Shown here: piece by piece, positions 30,801-45,800 of the stretch
How the letters are laid out: the number at the start of each line of letters is the position of its first letter
Position numbering within the stretch: the stretch's first letter is position 1
From: Branchiostoma floridae
Taxonomy: Eukaryota; Chordata; Leptocardii; Amphioxiformes; Branchiostomatidae
Reading direction: 5' to 3'
Assembly: GCF_000003815.2 (NCBI RefSeq)
Contig: NC_049988.1
Coordinates: 13,572,119-13,636,118, forward strand
Length of the DNA stretch: 64,000 nt
Program-made: the position numbers and the translations under genes
Notes under the pieces: generated by a model
Told to the model about the DNA's origin: nothing
Databases searched by the model: none
Seen by the model: the letters and a program-made list of their open reading frames with translations, nothing else

Positions 30801-33800
30801 AGCGCCGAAATCCGTGTATGCGATTGGCAAGTTTGTACAAATGGTCCACATAAACCACGGTTTCCATGGTAACGTAGTGCGTCATAGCCTCCTCCGCTGT
30901 TGACTTAAGTCAAAAGTCATTTGCAGTTTACACGGATGTTGCGCCGGTCTTGCTTGGAGTCGCCAAGTAAAGGAACGCGGCAGTGCACAGCTTTGGCGAC
31001 ACTCCTTTTGTATAAACTATAATCAGCAATCTTTCTCAGCCTTAAAAGATAGTTTTACCCTTTCGGGCGGATGTATAGCAAAATGTTGATGAAGAGGTAC
31101 CAGCTTGGAGCAGTATGAAAACAAACAGCTTCACCACATGGCAACCTTATGTAACCCAGCTTAGTCCGAGTGTCTGCATATTTGTTCTACCTACTTAGGC
31201 ATCTTCCAGTGGATGGTAGTCCACAGGTTTCATAAACATACACATTTCATACCTGTATGGAAAAGTTAACTTCATGACTAAAGTAGCCAGATAATCCCGA
31301 CCATTGACAGATGACCAGCAAACTCGTCAAGCTCTTTAAAACTATCTGATGGAGAGCGGAACACGTCCAAAAGGTCTTTGATGCCCATTTCATTGACTAC
31401 AGTGAACACGATTGCTAAACAGTGGGACAACGGGAACATAAAAGACTTTGATAACAGCAACACCCCGCGAGAGATAACCCGGCCTCCGCCGCATTGTACT
31501 CTGCCCAGTCGGATGACTCCTCCTGATAAAACCTGCGTAATTAGTAAACCATTCCAATACCCGGCACTCCTACTGCTCAATTAGTATTAGAAAAACACAC
31601 AGGTATTTACTATACAAACTCGGCAGGAAACAAAAAGGTTGCGATAATCATGATGGCTGGTGAACAAAGTTGATTCAAGTGGTACACCACTTGAGAATGT
31701 TTGCGATGTCAGTTTGGCGAAGGTATCGTTAGTGCATTTATTATGGCTGGAATCTAGTTCAGTCATGCCTCGACCACGTGCAGCATTTAAAACCTTTGAA
31801 CACGGCTTGGACACATGACTTGAGTCTTTATGAGGTACCAGGTCTTATCGGTTAATTTCTATACCTACACCATCTTCTTAAAACCATACCTAAGCAGTCT
31901 TCTGCTCTTAATCTAAAAGTACACATCTTGACAGAGCCGACAGCCCAGCACCTAATAAGCCAAAGATGTCATTGATGTCTCACGCACATACATGTAAAAC
32001 ATAATGAAGAATAAGGATATATATATATATACAATGCCGCGAAGAAAAGTCCTTCAATGTTAGCTTTAATACATTCACTAAGTCTAAGTTCAAATAAGAA
32101 TCCAACGCCTTTCTTGGGTTAAGTGTATAATCTTAAACATCAATACAATATTTCGTGAGTTGTCAGACTTTCAAACGTGCGTTTAGTCAGAAAGTACCAA
32201 CGTTTCTTGTGCAACATCAAGAAATTTGCAAACAGTGGTTGGACTTCAGTCAGCGGGCGCATGGTCATTGCAAATAAAGGTAAATACAATGAGTGTGTGC
32301 AGTACACATTCTAATATTAAGGCCGCATACAAGTCAATATTGAAGCTTGACGAGGCGATGCTCGATTTAATTATACACCCTCCAGAGGAACTGGGCAACA
32401 ACCTCAATGTTTTACCTCAAAAAAGTATGTAGATAGTAGATCCATGGCTAAACCGTCACAGAGGGAAAATGCCCGACTAAGATACTCGGCAGTCGATTCC
32501 AAGTGCCAATGAGATACACTAAATAATCGTGATCATCTAATATGAATATCTTTACGTGGTATCTCACTGTACTTGAGGCACGGGTGCGGCATTGCGGGGC
32601 TCGTTCACTGCGGCACTGTTGTGTTTTCGCCACTTTTTTTATAGATTAGATATTGACTAATACGTAAAAGCATGACTTAGAAGACATCAAAATACATAAA
32701 ATGTTCGTCCTTTATCTCTGAAATTCATTGAGATATCTTCCAAACCCCGCAGTGCCGCATCGGTGCCCCACGTGCAGTGAGATACTACCTTTTCGACTGT
32801 CATCGCTCTTTCTCAATCACGTGTATATGCGGCGTCCTGGTTAGACATGTCTATAACAGGTGTTGTTGAAAATTAATGGGTTCCGTCAACATGAACCAAT
32901 TAGTCTGAATACAGAGGACGACAAGCAGGATGTTTAGAAGTTAGTCAGCATGGGTGCGGTGATCTGACGTGAGACCAAAGACGCTGATCGCCTGATCATG
33001 AGTTAGGAAAGTTTGCTTGATCTAACCGGTTAACCTGACATTTGATTTGACTAGCAAGAAAATCTAGAAAACACGACCGTAGCATGTCCAGAACACGTGA
33101 TTTTAAAAACAGAAGTTCGATCGCAGTACCGTGCGCAGCTGCCAGGGCTCCCGAAATCTAACCATTTGTTCTTTTGCCAGGTCATAGCACAGTGTATCAG
33201 AAAGATCCATCCACGACATCTCGAGTTTTTCTGTTCACAAACAAACAAACAAACAAACAAACAAACAAATAAGCATGAAAACAAACTTCTGTTAATAGCT
33301 CTATTTCAGTCTTCAATAGAATGGCAACATTGTCTAAATTGTTTTTAGTGTTTTAGCGATGAACATAACCTGTAGCTGCAATTGTTTTCTCGTTGTTGCA
33401 GTTTTTCATTAAAAGCTGTTTCTATAAAATCTTCAACCTAATTCACACTCAGAACACAGACTTAAGCTTAGCCATAATTCTACCATTCGCTACCACGTGA
33501 CCAGGTCTATCTCACGCCCCATTCTAAGGGTCAGGGCCGTCCCGATTGTTTTTGTCATTCTCAAAACTTTCAAGGTGCATTTGAAGTGGAGAGTTATCGA
33601 ACGGCATTCAACGTGTATTTTAATTGCAGTATGGCCGCATTGTTCGGCATTCCAACTCTATTCCAAACATTCTGATCTCATTCGATGGAGAACCGAAGCA
33701 GCAAGCCACTTCAAATCCTGTCAGAATGTGATCAAAAGAATATCTGGAATGCAGTGAGAATGTCTAGAATGCACTACAAATACCCAGGAATAGACAAAGA

Positions 33801-36800
33801 GTAGTTATTCGGCCATTTCGGCTCATTCCGTCTCGCGTGAATGGGAAATAAGGTCCATTTGGAATTCCCACCCGAATGTGGCGCGAGTTTTGCAAATTCT
33901 TCATTCCGGTTGTTTCTGCTTGATTCCTAGGCCTGCTGATTCGGTTTCAGTGTGAATGCCCTATATTAAGAGAGGGTTCCAACTTTAAGCGGTCCTCTTT
34001 ATTATGTACGTGATTCAGTTAGGCGTGAATTCTACAATCCGCCCACTTTGAGACTCAGGATACGTGCACGGTTGCACTGTCAGGTGCGTGAATGCAGGTG
34101 CCTCATACGTGCCCCGGATCGCATTACATACTGTATGAGGTCACCGCCAGTCTTTGTAAAAGACGATAATAAAGTCTTTTCTTTCTCTACACATCTTGTT
34201 CTTGGGTCAGATTGTGGCAAGTTAATCCCTGTATGACCATGTCATGTCAATGGAGCCTTTTATTTCATACATTCCATAGCGGAAAGGTGGTAGACTGGGT
34301 GATATCACTCAGGTGCAAAACAACGCCCCATTCTGGTTACTAATTTGCCAAGTCCGTGACATTTTGTTTGAAAAATCAGATCTTGCCACAATGAGGACGT
34401 GTCAGATTGTCGGCTCACAAATATTGAAGTTTTCTAATAGGAAAACAGCATAACTAATGGCTGGAACCTACTTTTAGTCCCACAAGCTTTATGCAAATGA
34501 GGGTTTACGAAAGGCCTTCACCGTACTCAGAGTGATGTATATCATAGCGATACGCTCTGTTTGCTAGTCATTGATGATATTTGTTTTCTTTCTCGGTGGG
34601 GGACAATTGGAAAACGCGATTTGTTTGTTTAAGATGTCTCCAATGTGTTTACATCAAGTTAACCCCGAAAACTTGAAGTCCATTCCAAATCTTTGATAGA
34701 CAGTTCGTGCAGATAGAAACAATGCGCAAGCATTAAAATACAGTGAAGTGGTCTTAGAGATCTAGCTGTTTATCAGCATATTTACCATAAATCCACGTTC
34801 ATTGCAGCAATTGTTTAGGCATGATAAAAATTGACAATGTCTCGCTGTTAGGGCATAATATCAACAAACGTAACGGGTTTATACATTCAGCTAAGGTACA
34901 AATAAAGAAAGGAAGAAATGGTAATCCCTGTCCAATCCCAGCAAAACCTGACAACAAAGACAACAAAACCCGCACACATGTGCCTCTTATGCCCGTTATT
35001 CAGTGGTTCTATTTTGGTTTGTATTGTTTTTAATCTGTAGATGTATTTGTGCAGTGCTCTACGTCAAAGTCGAAAATCTATGAAAGCGATTCTTAAAATC
35101 CATCTGTGAATATGTGGATTATTCTTTTTGCTTTACTCTAACTTTCATAAAACTCTTTGGTCAATTGTCAACGAATCGCACCTCGTGTAAACAATAACTA
35201 ACTAAAATGGTTAACTTTAATACCTTGAGGATTTAAGAAGGTACTCACCACAAAACTTTCGAGAGAAGTAGGGTGCAGTGCTGGTCTTGTCGCTGGTCGG
35301 CGCTGGTGCAAGGCATTACGTAGCTGTTCACCCGGCCAGGGACATTCCCTGGGGAACACACCAAAACATTCAAGGAATTTTGGAACGTTCCACTTCGGAA
35401 ATGAAATGAAGAGTTTTGCAGAATCTCTGTTGCAGATTGAGAATAATATCATTGCTGATTTCAATAAAATCACAATTCTTTTACAACAAACAGTTACACT
35501 GGGATATATAACTTTAGACATCTTGTCCTACTGCTTGAAATTTTTTAACGTGCAAGGCCTAGTGGCAATGGATTGTCCCACATACCAAGGAAAATGTCCG
35601 CCAACCGAAGTGGCGGGAAAGTTAAAACGTGGCAACATTTTCCACGATTAATAAGCTTTCGACAAGACCATGGGCAAGTTCTGCGTGCAGACTAGAGACG
35701 TAAGATAATCCTTATGGCTTTTGTAAAATATATGTGGCATTAATAGTTGAGTTATGAGTCAGTTCGGCCAGGAACTCGGCCAAGTCACAGTCGAAAATAA
35801 ATTAATGTGCCTAGAAACACGTTAATTTACGACATTTAGCTAAAGCCAACTCTGTCAACGGATATAGGATAGCAAGCATAGCTTACCTCGAACAACAACA
35901 ACAACAACTCTGAATTGTTCTGAACAGTACAGAACCTGTCATTATCTGCTATCTTCTACCAACATAATGTACCTAGCGTCCTGGTCCAAAACTGTACTGT
36001 CCCATCATGCATTGTCCACGGGTTTCCGGAAACTTTGGGTTTGGCTAGGAGGACGGGCTATCTCAGCAGCGGGTTACCTTTTCTGGGCCCCATGCAAAAT
36101 AAAGACTTGAAGCACACAGTTTAGATGATATTTGACCCTCAGCATTCTGGTAGAACTTTTATCAAAGTTGGCATCAGAATAAAGTCTCTTATTGTGATAT
36201 TTGCTCATCACGTAGTCGTAAATTTCTAAATACCCTCAAGAAATATTCAAGCTAAATCAAGTAACACACCAATGTCTCCTCCAGCCTGCCCGATGCCACA
36301 ACCCCCAATGAACGGCATGGTGGGCTGTAACACAGACTGGGACGGCACAGAGGTTTGTACGGCCAGCTGTGCGGACGGATACAACCTGGGTGCCGGCAAT
36401 GCAGACATATACTGCAACATGGACGGCACGTGGGATGGAACCTTCCCAGAGTGTGTGGGTAAGTTGTCATGGTGCTACCATCAATCTGTCAAATCCCAAT
36501 TCAATCCACAGTCTCTTTCTCTCCAAGAGGTCCTGTCTTCCATATTTGATTCCCTAACATCCCTGGCTGTGATCAACTTTAAGCAGATGTTAGAAAATCA
36601 AAATCAATACATTTCTAAAAGCCCACTGCTCCTTGGAAGCAGGAGCTTGAAAAACTTTAACTTGGCTTCCTACATCTGCTAGAGATTAGACAATTTGGTC
36701 AATGTAGTTCACTCGTCAGCCCATCCTTGTTCATGTTCTTGTGTTCTTTACTGAACTATCAAAATTGGTCAAAGTTATGAAGAAGAAGAAAAGGACGACT

Positions 36801-39800
36801 TTTTTCAATATTTACTGAATGTTGAAACTTTTTGAGCTTTGTTACCCAAGTTAATATGCAGATCCAATTTCTATTGTTTCCAGTAAAAGTCCAAACATGT
36901 GGTCTTAATTTTCACACACATAAGACTTAGACATGATTCACATAAGACTTAGAGATAGTAAAGTACTCATCATATATCCACCCTTTCCCACCCCACAGCC
37001 ACAGCTCAGATCTGCGCCCTGCCCTCTCCGCCCATGTTTGGCCACGTGTCAACTGCGACGGACATGGACGGCAAGCAGACAGCCACGCCCAGCTGCATGT
37101 CCGGGTACCACCCTGAGACGCCGTTCCTCGCAGAGTACGTCTGCGTCAACGGCGCCTGGAGTCCCACAGCAACCTTCCCCAACTGCGTGAAGGGTACGGA
37201 CTCCTAACAATGAATCTGATTGGTCCAACTGCCATCAATATAATCCAATAGTTTACACTTTTTATTACTCAGACTTTTTGGGCAGTGATATCTGGTTTAA
37301 TTTCTTTTTTATGTAACGTGTTACATGCTGTCATTTACCATAGTATGATATTAGTCACAATCAATACTGCTTAGTTGTGACAAGACTAGCCTGAAAGTCT
37401 GTCTTAGAGTGATAATGATAACGGTGATAAATTGTTCTTAAATGTAAATTGTCAGTAAGTTGCCAGAAGTACTATGCTTGGCTGTCCAACTCAACACTTG
37501 TAACATAACATCCTTGGTATATTATTTTGGTCACCTGACTCTATCCAGCTGAGAGTGAAATTCAGCCCTGTTTAATGAACAATCATTGATTCATTTCCCA
37601 GATGGGTCAGGTGGAGGTGATGTCATCCTCCCTGTCCTGCCGGGCTCTACCGAGTCCTCCATCATGCAAGGTCAGTATGTCTCCTTCTTCTTTGACAGTT
37701 TTATACTTTATAGGCTCAGAAGTAGTCAGTTGGGTATGCCTCCAGAGTGTCTTCAGAGTGTTGCTTATTAGAAGTCCAATTTGACATGGAAATGTATTCT
37801 TGTGTTGTAGGCAAAGTTCAGACTTAAATAGTGTTTATCCTGTGGTTTGTTTATACATATAGCTAAGTAATTTGGTCGTGTATTTTAGCATCAGTGTTTC
37901 TTGGCTTCAGGCCATGTGCCCGATGCAAACAAATAGATAGATTTAACCAACAATTTTTCTCTCTTCTATCTTCGAACAGTGGAGACTGCTGTGGTGACTG
38001 CCGATCAGTTTGGTCACTGCACAGCGTTTGGGCAGAGCCACTACCGCACCTTCGATGGGCAGATGTACTACTTCAGAGGGAGCTGCACCTACCTGCTGGC
38101 AGGAGACTGTGCTGACAACACCTTCAAGATACACGTCAGGTAACTTTCACTTTAAGTCTTAAGCACCCTCGGTCTGTCGTAGTGGATCAGGACAATTCAG
38201 CGCTTATTAACTTTGCTCAGTCAACTTGGCCGAGCATCCATGGTTAGGGTTACAGTTAAAATATTGGTGTTGGGCTGAGTTGGTCTTTAAGTTATTAGCC
38301 AGATGGGTCAGGTTGGTAAAAGGCCAAAGCATCCAACATGCAATCTTAGCAAAAACAGACAGTAAATGTATGAAATGTATGACTTTTGATGGCTGATAAT
38401 GAGAGTGCCTTGTCAGCACTGCTGCCTTATCATCTGCATTCCTTGAAAAAAAACAGACAGTAAATGAATGAAATGTATGAATTTTGATGGCTGATAATGA
38501 GTGTGCCTTGTCAGCACTGCTGCCTTATCATCTGCATTCCTTGATCATTTATGTATCATCACTCCATAATTCAATATTATGTTGTTTATGCTAAGAATAA
38601 AAATGAAGATGAAGTCAAATTGCAAAGGTACCTCTGCTATTGCTTTCATTATACACAGTCTTCAGAGAACAATGTAAGTTGCCTTCGAATTCCCCAACAT
38701 TACATCAGATGATGCTAACAACTAACTAACTAACAACTGAGTGGAAACTCAATTTCATGCAACTGTTTTGATTGGCTGTTGCCATAGGAACCAGAGGGAC
38801 TGCAGTGCTGCATCCCCCTGTCACCGTTTCCTGACCATCTACCTGGGCAACATGGTCATCAGGATCGAGAAGGGCGCAACGGTAACTTACAACTTAGTAG
38901 TAGTAGACTGGTTTATTCGTTTCACAGAAATATAACTGACACGAAATAAAAGCAACCTTGCAGCCGCCAGAGGAGGCTGAATTGTGCAGCTTTTCAATCA
39001 CAATAGTGGCTTAGATGCAAACACAATTTAAAATTTAAATTACGAGTGCGGATTTCGACAAGTACATGTACACAATTTACTGCTAGATACATATTTATCA
39101 TATACAAACTATGTCACTTTTAAAAATAGTTTAAACTATTTACATCGGAATATAATATTGTACAAACACAGTCAGTTATTCACTGTTGACAATCGACAAG
39201 GGTACAGAGAGAATCTGAAGCACAGTTCAACTTCAGTGTTACTTATAGTGCGTTCAGAATGTTCAAAATTGAAGGGACTGGGCTAGTGAGGTACCGCTTA
39301 GTACCAGTTGGCAGTTTGTAGGGCCGGGTGCGCCTGAGCTGCATGCTGTATGGCTGGTTGCGGGCTGGACTTACATGTACAGTTCAACATGTAATCATTG
39401 CACAGTGCTTAAAGCCTTGTAGTCTTGGACCAGGTGTGAATGTGTAATCTGTAGGGCATACTATTCTTGGACAGTGAAACAATGAAAAAAAAATGAAAAA
39501 AAAATGAAAACTGTCAGTGAAAAGGCCAGCAGAACAGATTTAGCACACCTTTATCACTTCAGTAACTGTTACACTCACACTCACACTATTCGGTTTAGAG
39601 TCCGTTGTTACCTTTCTTGCAAGGGTTGGACATTTTGTCAAGTCATTTCGGTCTGATTGCTGCCCTCCATCCGTCTCAGTCAATTGGGTTGCCTTTTTGC
39701 AAGTGCACATAAAAGATAATACATTATACTATCTAAGCCTGACTAATGACAATGGATTTCTCCCCCCCCCCATACACAGGGCCCTATTGTGTTCCACAAT

Positions 39801-42800
39801 GACCTTGAGCTGACCATCCCCACCAAGATTGGAGATGGTCTCCTGGTGGAGAAGGTGGCAACTTACGTCACAGTCAAGTCTGGGCTGGGTTTCCAACTCA
39901 AGTGGGACGGCGATGAGGCCATCTTCATTGATGTAAGCACAGAAAAGACATTTTTCACTTCAGTTATCAGTGTAAACCTTTACATGTAGACGAAAGTCAG
40001 AGATCCAGGTAACGTTACACGATGTTAATCTATTTACTATGTTTTACTAGCTTTAAGAATAAACAAATGAAAATTCGTCTTGTGTATTCAGACTCATTGT
40101 CAACAGTTAGAAGTTACTTTGAAGTTTCCCTTTTCTCTAGGTACACTGTTTTCTTATAAACTGATATTGAGGATGTAAAGAAGAAGAAGATGATAATTTA
40201 TAACTTCTTGTCGCAGCTCATAGTCTTATGTATTTAGACTCAGAATCAACAGTAAGAAGTTACTTTGACGTAGAATTTTAAGTTGTGAGCTTGATTCTCT
40301 AGCTAGTCCTATATAGATAAAACAAAACTGTTTTCCGCCAATTGTAGGTCACAGACGAGCTGAGTGGAAAGACCTGCGGTCTCTGCGGGAAGTTCAACCG
40401 CGACCCCAGCGACGACTTCACCGACATCATGGGCCACATCGTTCACACACCAACAGCTTTCGCTAACAGCTACAAGATGTTGGGCGATGGTGGTACGTAT
40501 CTCCTAGCCATCTTTCCTTCATTCCTGTGACCTAAAAGTCCAGTTGATTAACCTGCACCGTAGATAACTCAATAACGTGCTTGATACAGGATTGACTTAG
40601 TCTGATGTGCTTTATTTACTCATCATGCTTTACTTGATCCAAAATGTCAAATGTCATAACTTATTCCAGTGACTGACATGAAACCTTAAAGTTTTCCTTT
40701 CAAAACTGCATGCTAAGTTATCGAACCTGCTACTACCTTTTCAACTCATCTTATATATCATAAACCAATTAATAAAGTCAAAGTTACTAAACCTGCTTTT
40801 ACCTTTTCAACTCATCTAATATATCATTAACCAATTAACAAATGTAAAGTTACTAAACCTGCTTCTACCTTTTCAACTCATCTAATATATCATTAACCAA
40901 TTAACAAATGTAAAGTTACTAAACCTGCTACTACCTATTAAAGCCAGCTAGTCATTCAATACTTTTTCAATTTAGCTAATGTATCATTAATCTATTAACT
41001 AGGTTGTTAAACCGACTACTACCTTTTAAACTCCTCTAGTCTATCACTAACCAATTAACTAACCTACTAACCCTGCAGAGACGTGCCACGACTCGACCAG
41101 CCAGAGCAGCCACTGCCTGTCGGACACCACCCAGCACCAGCAAGTCACCGCCTCCGCTGAAGCCACCTGTAGGTCGCTGCTGGACAGCCCAACCTTCGCC
41201 ACGTGTCGCCAGGTGCGTGAAACACGATCAAAACTTTAATTCTCTCTGTGTCAAATTCAGTTCTAGCCAGAATGAGTTACGAACACTTAACACTGCCTTA
41301 AACCGTGTTTTAAGAATTAAGTTACCCCTACCCAATAATATCTGACATGTGACTTGAAAGAAGCATAATTTTACATGTAGGTATACAGGATTTTCATTGA
41401 CGTCATACTAATTATAATTTGATAGTACAGACGACCATATTAGCGGGTGATTGAATTAAGCAGTAGCATCTTCCTGTGGTTTACAAACGTACGCTATAAT
41501 CCAACATGGCGCAGATGACGTCAAATGAAAAGCCTATATTGAGCATTCCATGTAGCCTCCTATTTGTCAAGTATTTTTTTATAATTTTCATGAGTAGCCT
41601 TTGTTACATGTTGATTCCTTATCATAAGTGAAAAGACAAAACAGAGGTATAGGATAAAGCTTAGCAACCTACATGTAGTTAACATAACAATGATATGAAA
41701 CATGAGAAAAACACCTTCTGTATTAATGTGTTCTGTATCAAGTTGACTGTGTCCATGTCATTTAACGCATTGCTGTCTATTCCCTTCCCAGGTGGTGGAT
41801 GCCCAGCCGTTCTACCAGGCCTGTATGGACGACGTCTGCTTCTGCAACGGGCAGCGCGCCGGCTGCGAGTGCGGAACCTTCGAGGCCTTCGCTCGCGAGT
41901 GCATGCGCCAGAACATCCACTTCACCTGGAGAACCAACAGCTTCTGCCGTAAGCTATTCTGTCTATGTGTACTATACATGTAACTATAACTATGTTTGCC
42001 ATGGCTGTTGTAACAATGACATCTTAGTGCACTATAACAGTCTTCATCTTTCAATTAGTTTTCTTTTGTTAACAAAATAGACAAAAACAGAACTTAATCT
42101 TGTGTATGTTGCCTACATGGTTGTCCAAAAAGGTATTCCAAACAAATAGAGCAGTCTAATGCTGTAAGTGGCAGAAGATAGGATGTACAAATGTATGTAA
42201 ATGGTCACCATATGTCAATTGAACACGAAGTACATGTGTGTCATATGATAGCTATGCTAGTAGACATACGATTGTGAGGTTACAGGTTTAATTTCTGGCA
42301 TTCCTGGATGTTATGTCCTTGGAAAGGCATGTTACATGACTTCTGTCGTTTCATCCAGGTGTAAAATGCTACCTCACCTTGTTTGGCGAGTTAAATGGCA
42401 GCAGAAGGAGACCATGGGCTCTGCCTTCCAATACCATGCCCCTAAGACAACTTTACCTTTTTACCAATAGTCATGACTTCTTACCCCTGTAGCGGTGTCC
42501 TGCCCTGCTGGCCAGGTCTACCAGGACTGCGGCAGCTCCTGCCCCAAGACCTGCCGTCAGACCGTGTACAATTGTGAGGACGAGCAGTGCATCGACGGCT
42601 GCCACTGTCCCGACGGATACTTCCTGCACAACAATGACTGTCTGCTGCAGGACCAGTGCCCCTGTCTCAGCCATGGTCAGGAGTACGCACCGGGATCCAC
42701 CATCAAGTCTGACTGTAACGACTGGTGCGTTACCTTTCTTTGCCATCTGATGACAATTGTGATAGAGCCTTGAATAGTTTCATCAGGCTGGTATGTCACT

Positions 42801-45800
42801 GAATTCTCTTCTTACACAACCATTTAAACCAAAGCTTTATTTTCGGTGAAAATAAAGTTGTGGTTGGTGGTTGTGCAAAAAGAGTCTTTATTCAATTGTG
42901 CTGGAGGTTATGACCATATAAAGGTAAATGGAGATCCATGTCTTAGAATTGTCTTACAATTATCCTGGTGTTGTATTTATTTAATTGTTTCTTCCTTCCA
43001 CAGTGAGTGCAAGTCTGGCAGATGGGAGTGTACAAACAACGTTTGCGAGTGTAAGTACAACACACTTCCTTCTTTCGTACAGCCTGAAAATGCTTGAAAA
43101 TGACTTTAACTTTACAATCTCACTTAAAAATCTCTGCTTAACACATCTTTTCTAATATCCAAGCAGTTAAAACTTTTGTTGACAACTTTTTTAAAAGTTT
43201 TTTTTTTCATTGTTTGAGTCTTCTGTATTTTCTGTACTCCCTCCACAGCCACTTGCCGTGCCACTGGTGATCCTCACTACATGACGTTTGATGGAAAGCG
43301 TTATGACTTCATGGGAGACTGTTCTTACACTCTGGCTAGGAACATCGACAACAGTGTGGCTGTAAGTAACGTTACATCTGTAGATGCCTAATAATGTTAT
43401 TATTGTCTATTTCTACAATTTCTAGCTGCTTTCACAGGAATAGCATTTTTGGTTTCCTCAAACTTCTTACTATACTAACAGCACTGTTGATTATTCTGTA
43501 CTGAATCAGACAATTATGAGCAAAATATATCCTATATACATCTATTGCTATGCCTATGGCCCATCAAAGTCTGTTCATGGAAACTGCTTCATTTCTAGAA
43601 TAATGCATAACATTACTATTCACAGACTGAGTATAAACTTATAAAAAGCTATGGAAACATAACTTGGGTCGATCATATATGTCCATCAATATATCAATTC
43701 CAACAATGATTGGCCATGTATTGTACATGCTTCAAATATAACATTGTACAAGAGGATATTTACTAAGACCTTGTCTCATTCCCCAGGACTTCCACATCGT
43801 TGCTGAGAACATCGAGTGTGGCACCAGCTCCGCCCGGTTCGCCTCCTGCACCAAGTCCATCTCCGTCATGCACGGCGGCTCCCAGCTGAAGATGAAGCAG
43901 AACCTGGCACTGCTGCTGAACGGACAGGACATCACCCGTCTGCCACACAGGGCTCCCGGGCTGTACATCGAGTGGGCTTCCTCCATCTTCCAGAAGGTAA
44001 GAGGGAAGGAAGAAATGAAGGATGGATGAGAGGAATGGATTCAGAAAGAAAAGGAATGAATCATTATTTTGATATGATCTTAATTTTCCCTGTCTATTCT
44101 GAAGTTGCAGAAGCTGAATGAATGAATGGATGAATGAGGAATGAGTTAATGAAGAATAAATATGGAAATGATCAATCAATTTAACTTAAACTATATTTAA
44201 AGTGTCTGAGCTATATTTCTTCTGATTGTATGTAAACAATGATAATGATGGTCAAAGTGATTATTGTCCATTTGTTGGAAAAGTGAGTCTTACAATCATT
44301 GTTCTTTTTTACCTTCCCCCCACAGGTCACCCTTGACAACGGCATGTCCATCCTGTGGGATGGCAACATGCGTGCCTACATCACCTCCCCCGCCAGCTTC
44401 TCAGGGAAGACCATCGGTCTCTGTGGTACCTTCGACAACAACCAGAACGTAAGTCAGTCTCTTCACTTCTGTGGGACACTGTTTTAGTCTCACTGGCCTA
44501 GCAGCAATTGTTGGTACAATGTCACACAAGACAATATAGTCTAAGGTAACCAAGGCATTAAAGACTGATTTTTGTTGGCTCCCAGGAAATACAAAACACA
44601 GTGATTTACATGTAAGACATCGCATATAACAGTACTACCATTACCATAGGAGTTAATAGACATATTCTGGCAGAAAACAGATATTTCTTGAGTGTACAGA
44701 TTCTCGTCAGAAGTTCATCATGTAAAGTTTTTCCTGATGACTTCCTATTGCACAGTATACAAGTAACAAAAATGACAGCTTTGAGTCCTGGTCTTGACAA
44801 TATTTTGTAAGGAGAAATCTTCTTACAAGAAAAGTTTCCAGACTAACAGAGCACAAATTTTCTCCCCTTTCAGAACGACTTCCTGACAGCACTGGGTGAT
44901 ATCGAGACCAACGCCGTCTCCTTCGCCAACAAGTGGAAGACCGACGACACGTGCATGGACCAGGCCCTGATGCCGGGTAGTGAGGAGATTGCTCACCCAT
45001 GTGACATCTACTCTCAGCTGAAGGCTACAGCTCAGGCTGAGTGTGGCTACCTCATGCAGGCACCTTTCACAGGTAAACATTCCGTTAAGAAATGCAGAAA
45101 TACTTTGTTTTGAAAATACAATGCAGGATAGTTTCATATTCCTAATATTTAAAAACTTGTATTCTGTAAATAACTACCTTTCACAGGTAAACAGGCAGTT
45201 CTTTTTTGGTAAACTGTGTACAATCAATCGCACACTGCCATAGTCCTAACCACCTTGCAATTGGTCAAAAAATAGAAATGCAAAACAAAGATATAAAAAT
45301 CCAAGTTTTTGCAGTCTCATTGGTCAAACCACTTATAGCCATTCTGTCATTAGTTGAACAGCTAATTATGATGGACAATCAGGATCAGTCAACTTGGTAG
45401 ATTAAGCTGATTTACTCTAAATTCTAGAAAAGTTTGCTTCTGACATTCCTGCCCTGAAAAGATGCCAAGCCATTGACATTGCAGGACAGTTTCATATTCC
45501 CCATCTACAAAAACTTGTATTCAGTAAATAACTACCTTTCCTTGTTGTCTTCAAAACTTTTATAAGATGGATGTTTGGTACTAACAGCTGTTCTTCTTTT
45601 GAAGAGTTATGATGCAATTAATGAATGGAAAATATGTAATATGACATTTAAATTTTGCCTTTGCAGCCTGCCACGATGTTGTTGACGTCCAGCCGTTCTA
45701 CCAGAACTGCCTGTTTGACTTCTGCGCCAGTCAGACCAACACGGAGCAGCTGTGCAGCACCCTGTCCGACTACGCCATGGCCTGCGCCAGCAAGGGGGTC

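Larger units (their letters stand above)
29783..36284. other. Large mucin intron 3 (6.5 kb)
   Basis: Contains MITE B copy 2 (32551-32792), a CAAA microsatellite (33237-33269) and otherwise unassigned sequence. No open frame with a recognisable domain. Additional small exons cannot be excluded, because flanking phases are both 1 and any symmetric exon would fit. Confidence 0.5.

Noticed and set aside
33438-33960. Possible MITE with AATTCACACT and CAGTGTGAAT ends
   Set aside because: The inverted similarity is only about 10 nt and no second copy is seen here.
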